7,927 nucleotides of DNA from an uncultured Marinilabiliales bacterium (lineage in GTDB: Bacteria > Bacteroidota > Bacteroidia > Bacteroidales > BM520), in the NCBI GenBank assembly GCA_937877575.1, contig CALFIZ010000200.1:1-7927 (forward strand). Direction: 5' to 3'. Below the pieces are notes generated by a model. It did no database searches and had not been told where the DNA came from. It worked only from the letters and a program-made list of their open reading frames with translations. Shown here one piece after another: positions 6,708 to 7,927 of this stretch. The first letter of the stretch is position 1. Each line of letters starts with the position of its first letter. Made by a program: the position numbers and the translations under genes.

Positions 6708-7927
6708 TTACAACAAATTGAACGATATTGTCAGACCTGCCATAACAATAGAAACCATACTCATCAGTTTGATGAGGATGTTAAGGCTTGGTCCTGACGT
6801 ATCCTTGAAAGGATCACCGACAGTATCGCCTACGACCGTAGCCTTGTGGCATTCGGAGCCTTTACCGCCGAAATTGCCTTCTTCAACGTATTTCTTGGCA
6901 TTATCCCAAGCGCCGCCGGAATTAGCCATAAACACTGCCATGACGAAACCTGCTGAAAGACCGCCTACGAGAAGGCCGAGAACGCCTGGAACGCCTATTA
7001 GAACTCCCACCAAAATAGGAACAAGAATTGCGAGTATAGAAGGAAGTATCATTTCAGTCTGCGCCCCCTTAGTGGAGATTGAAACGCAGCGTGCATAGTC
7101 AGGTTTTGCCTTGCCTTCAAGTATTCCCTTGATCTCAGTGAACTGACGGCGGACTTCCTGAACCATTTTCTGAGCGGCACGTCCCACTGCATTCATAGTC
7201 AGACCGCAGAACAGGAATGCCATCATAGCCCCGATGAACACACCGACCAGCACCTTTGGATTCATAAGGTTAACGTTGTAATATTCCATAAAGTCTATCA
7301 AAGACGCTTTGGCTGTTTCAACAGCCCTGCCTCCGAGGTCAAGGGTAGTTGTTCCGACACGCACCAAAGCAATTTTTATTTCTTCCACATAAGAAGCAAG
7401 CAGAGCCAAAGCAGTAAGAGCAGCGGAGCCGATTGCAAAGCCCTTGCCGGTTGCAGCTGTTGTGTTGCCCAATGCATCAAGAGCATCAGTACGTTTACGG
7501 ACTTCTTCGCCAAGACCGCTCATTTCGGCATTTCCGCCTGCGTTGTCGGCTATTGGTCCGTATGCGTCAGTTGCAAGTGTAATTCCAAGAGTTGAAAGCA
7601 TACCGACGGCAGCAATACCTATTCCGTACAATCCCATGGAAAGATTCTCTGCTGTAAATGCGACATGGAAGCCGTTTGCGCACAGATAAGCCATAAGAAT
7701 TGCAACACATATCACGATAATAGGAATAGCAGTTGAAATCATGCCCAATCCCAATCCTGAGATGATGACCGTTGCAGGACCGGTCTTTGAAGATTCAGCC
7801 ACCTTTTGAGTGGGCTTATATGACTGTGATGTATAATATTCAGTTGATTTCCCGATAATTACACCTGCGAGAAGGCCGCAGACTACTGAAAATGAAACCC
7901 CGACCCAGTTTTCAATGCCGAGAGCCA
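6708..7927 (-). CDS. hppA: Membrane-bound ion-pumping pyrophosphatase, K+-dependent type, N-terminus outside window
   Basis: An integral membrane pump that hydrolyses cytoplasmic pyrophosphate and moves Na+ and/or H+ outward. The visible 405 residues have no stop at the window edge and begin ALGIENWVGVSFSVVCG; the coding region therefore continues to the right. The GTG at 7800-7802 is internal, since the family sequence GKSTEYYTSQSYKPTQKVAE runs straight through it. Diagnostic motifs are DAYGPIADNAGGNAEM (fragment residues 120-135, substrate/Mg2+ site), GNTTAATGKG (153-162) and the C-terminal SGGAWDNAKKYVEEG and GDTVGDPFKDTSGP. Ala157 and Gly160 in GNTTAATGKG are the residues of the K+-dependent class; K+-independent pumps have Lys and Thr there. 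Several hydrophobic membrane segments are evident. Some Bacteroides and Prevotella enzymes are reported to pump both Na+ and H+, so that is the likely subtype (inference). It ends 30 bases before the glycyl radical enzyme on the same strand. Confidence 0.95.
   Translation of the reverse strand, partial: ALGIENWVGVSFSVVCGLLAGVIIGKSTEYYTSQSYKPTQKVAESSKTGPATVIISGLGLGMISTAIPIIVICVAILMAYLCANGFHVAFTAENLSMGLYGIGIAAVGMLSTLGITLATDAYGPIADNAGGNAEMSGLGEEVRKRTDALDALGNTTAATGKGFAIGSAALTALALLASYVEEIKIALVRVGTTTLDLGGRAVETAKASLIDFMEYYNVNLMNPKVLVGVFIGAMMAFLFCGLTMNAVGRAAQKMVQEVRRQFTEIKGILEGKAKPDYARCVSISTKGAQTEMILPSILAILVPILVGVLIGVPGVLGLLVGGLSAGFVMAVFMANSGGAWDNAKKYVEEGNFGGKGSECHKATVVGDTVGDPFKDTSGPSLNILIKLMSMVSIVMAGLTISFNLL

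Noticed and set aside
6703..7098. Plus-strand 131-codon open frame over the end of hppA
   Set aside because: Antisense to strongly conserved pyrophosphatase sequence; the proline/threonine-rich product is typical of a shadow.
7800..7802. GTG as the hppA start codon
   Set aside because: Conserved family sequence continues in frame upstream to the window edge, so this is an internal valine.
1..7927. CRISPR array, insertion sequence, tRNA/rRNA, phage or defence system
   Set aside because: I saw no regularly spaced repeats, transposase motifs, terminal inverted repeats or structural RNA signatures. Intergenic gaps are all under 50 bases.

Overview
The window looks like a Bacteroidales (Prevotella, Bacteroides or Muribaculaceae type) metagenome contig with an artefactual left end. 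The Bacteroidales assignment rests on three things: a TAnnTTTG-type promoter, start codons without Shine-Dalgarno sequences, and protein families and sequences that look typical of gut Bacteroidetes. No species can be named from sequence alone.

Left end (1 to about 706): bases 1-26 are the 3' end of the Illumina TruSeq read-2 adapter, so this is a raw contig terminus. Bases 27 to about 357 carry, on the minus strand, the C-terminal part of a PPP-type metallophosphoesterase of G+C-richer, Firmicutes-like character. It stops abruptly. About 350 bases on the plus strand then read like outer-membrane beta-barrel protein (tentatively LptD/OstA-like). These run in frame into a serine peptidase of the S28/S37 type that lacks its own N-terminus. 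I read this end as two successive chimeric joins, near 355 and near 707-730. The long open frame starting at 161 is not a real protein.

Middle (707-3361): the peptidase keeps its Ser/Asp/His triad and ends at 1624. It is followed by a good Bacteroidetes promoter and an intact AMP-forming acyl-CoA synthetase (1668-3314). A perfect 15-bp hairpin separates this gene from the convergent operon; its right arm lies inside the last codons of the neighbouring gene.

Right part (3362-7927, all minus strand): reading leftwards from the window edge come a K+-dependent membrane pyrophosphatase (hppA, N-terminus cut off), a 798-residue glycyl radical enzyme and its radical-SAM activase. The gaps are 30 and 16 bases, so the three may be co-transcribed. 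The glycyl radical enzyme matches Clostridioides difficile trans-4-hydroxy-L-proline dehydratase (HypD) along its whole length, as I recall that protein, and keeps every substrate-contact residue I can place. The likely job is dehydrating trans-4-hydroxyproline (collagen- or plant-derived) to pyrroline-5-carboxylate. No pyrroline-5-carboxylate reductase gene (proC) lies beside it in the window. The pyrophosphatase would conserve energy from pyrophosphate, a product of the acyl-CoA synthetase among others; this link is inference.

I found no CRISPR array, tRNA, rRNA, insertion sequence or clearly new system. The most interesting biology is the hypD-activase pair, possibly transcribed with hppA. 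The most important practical point is the chimeric left end.
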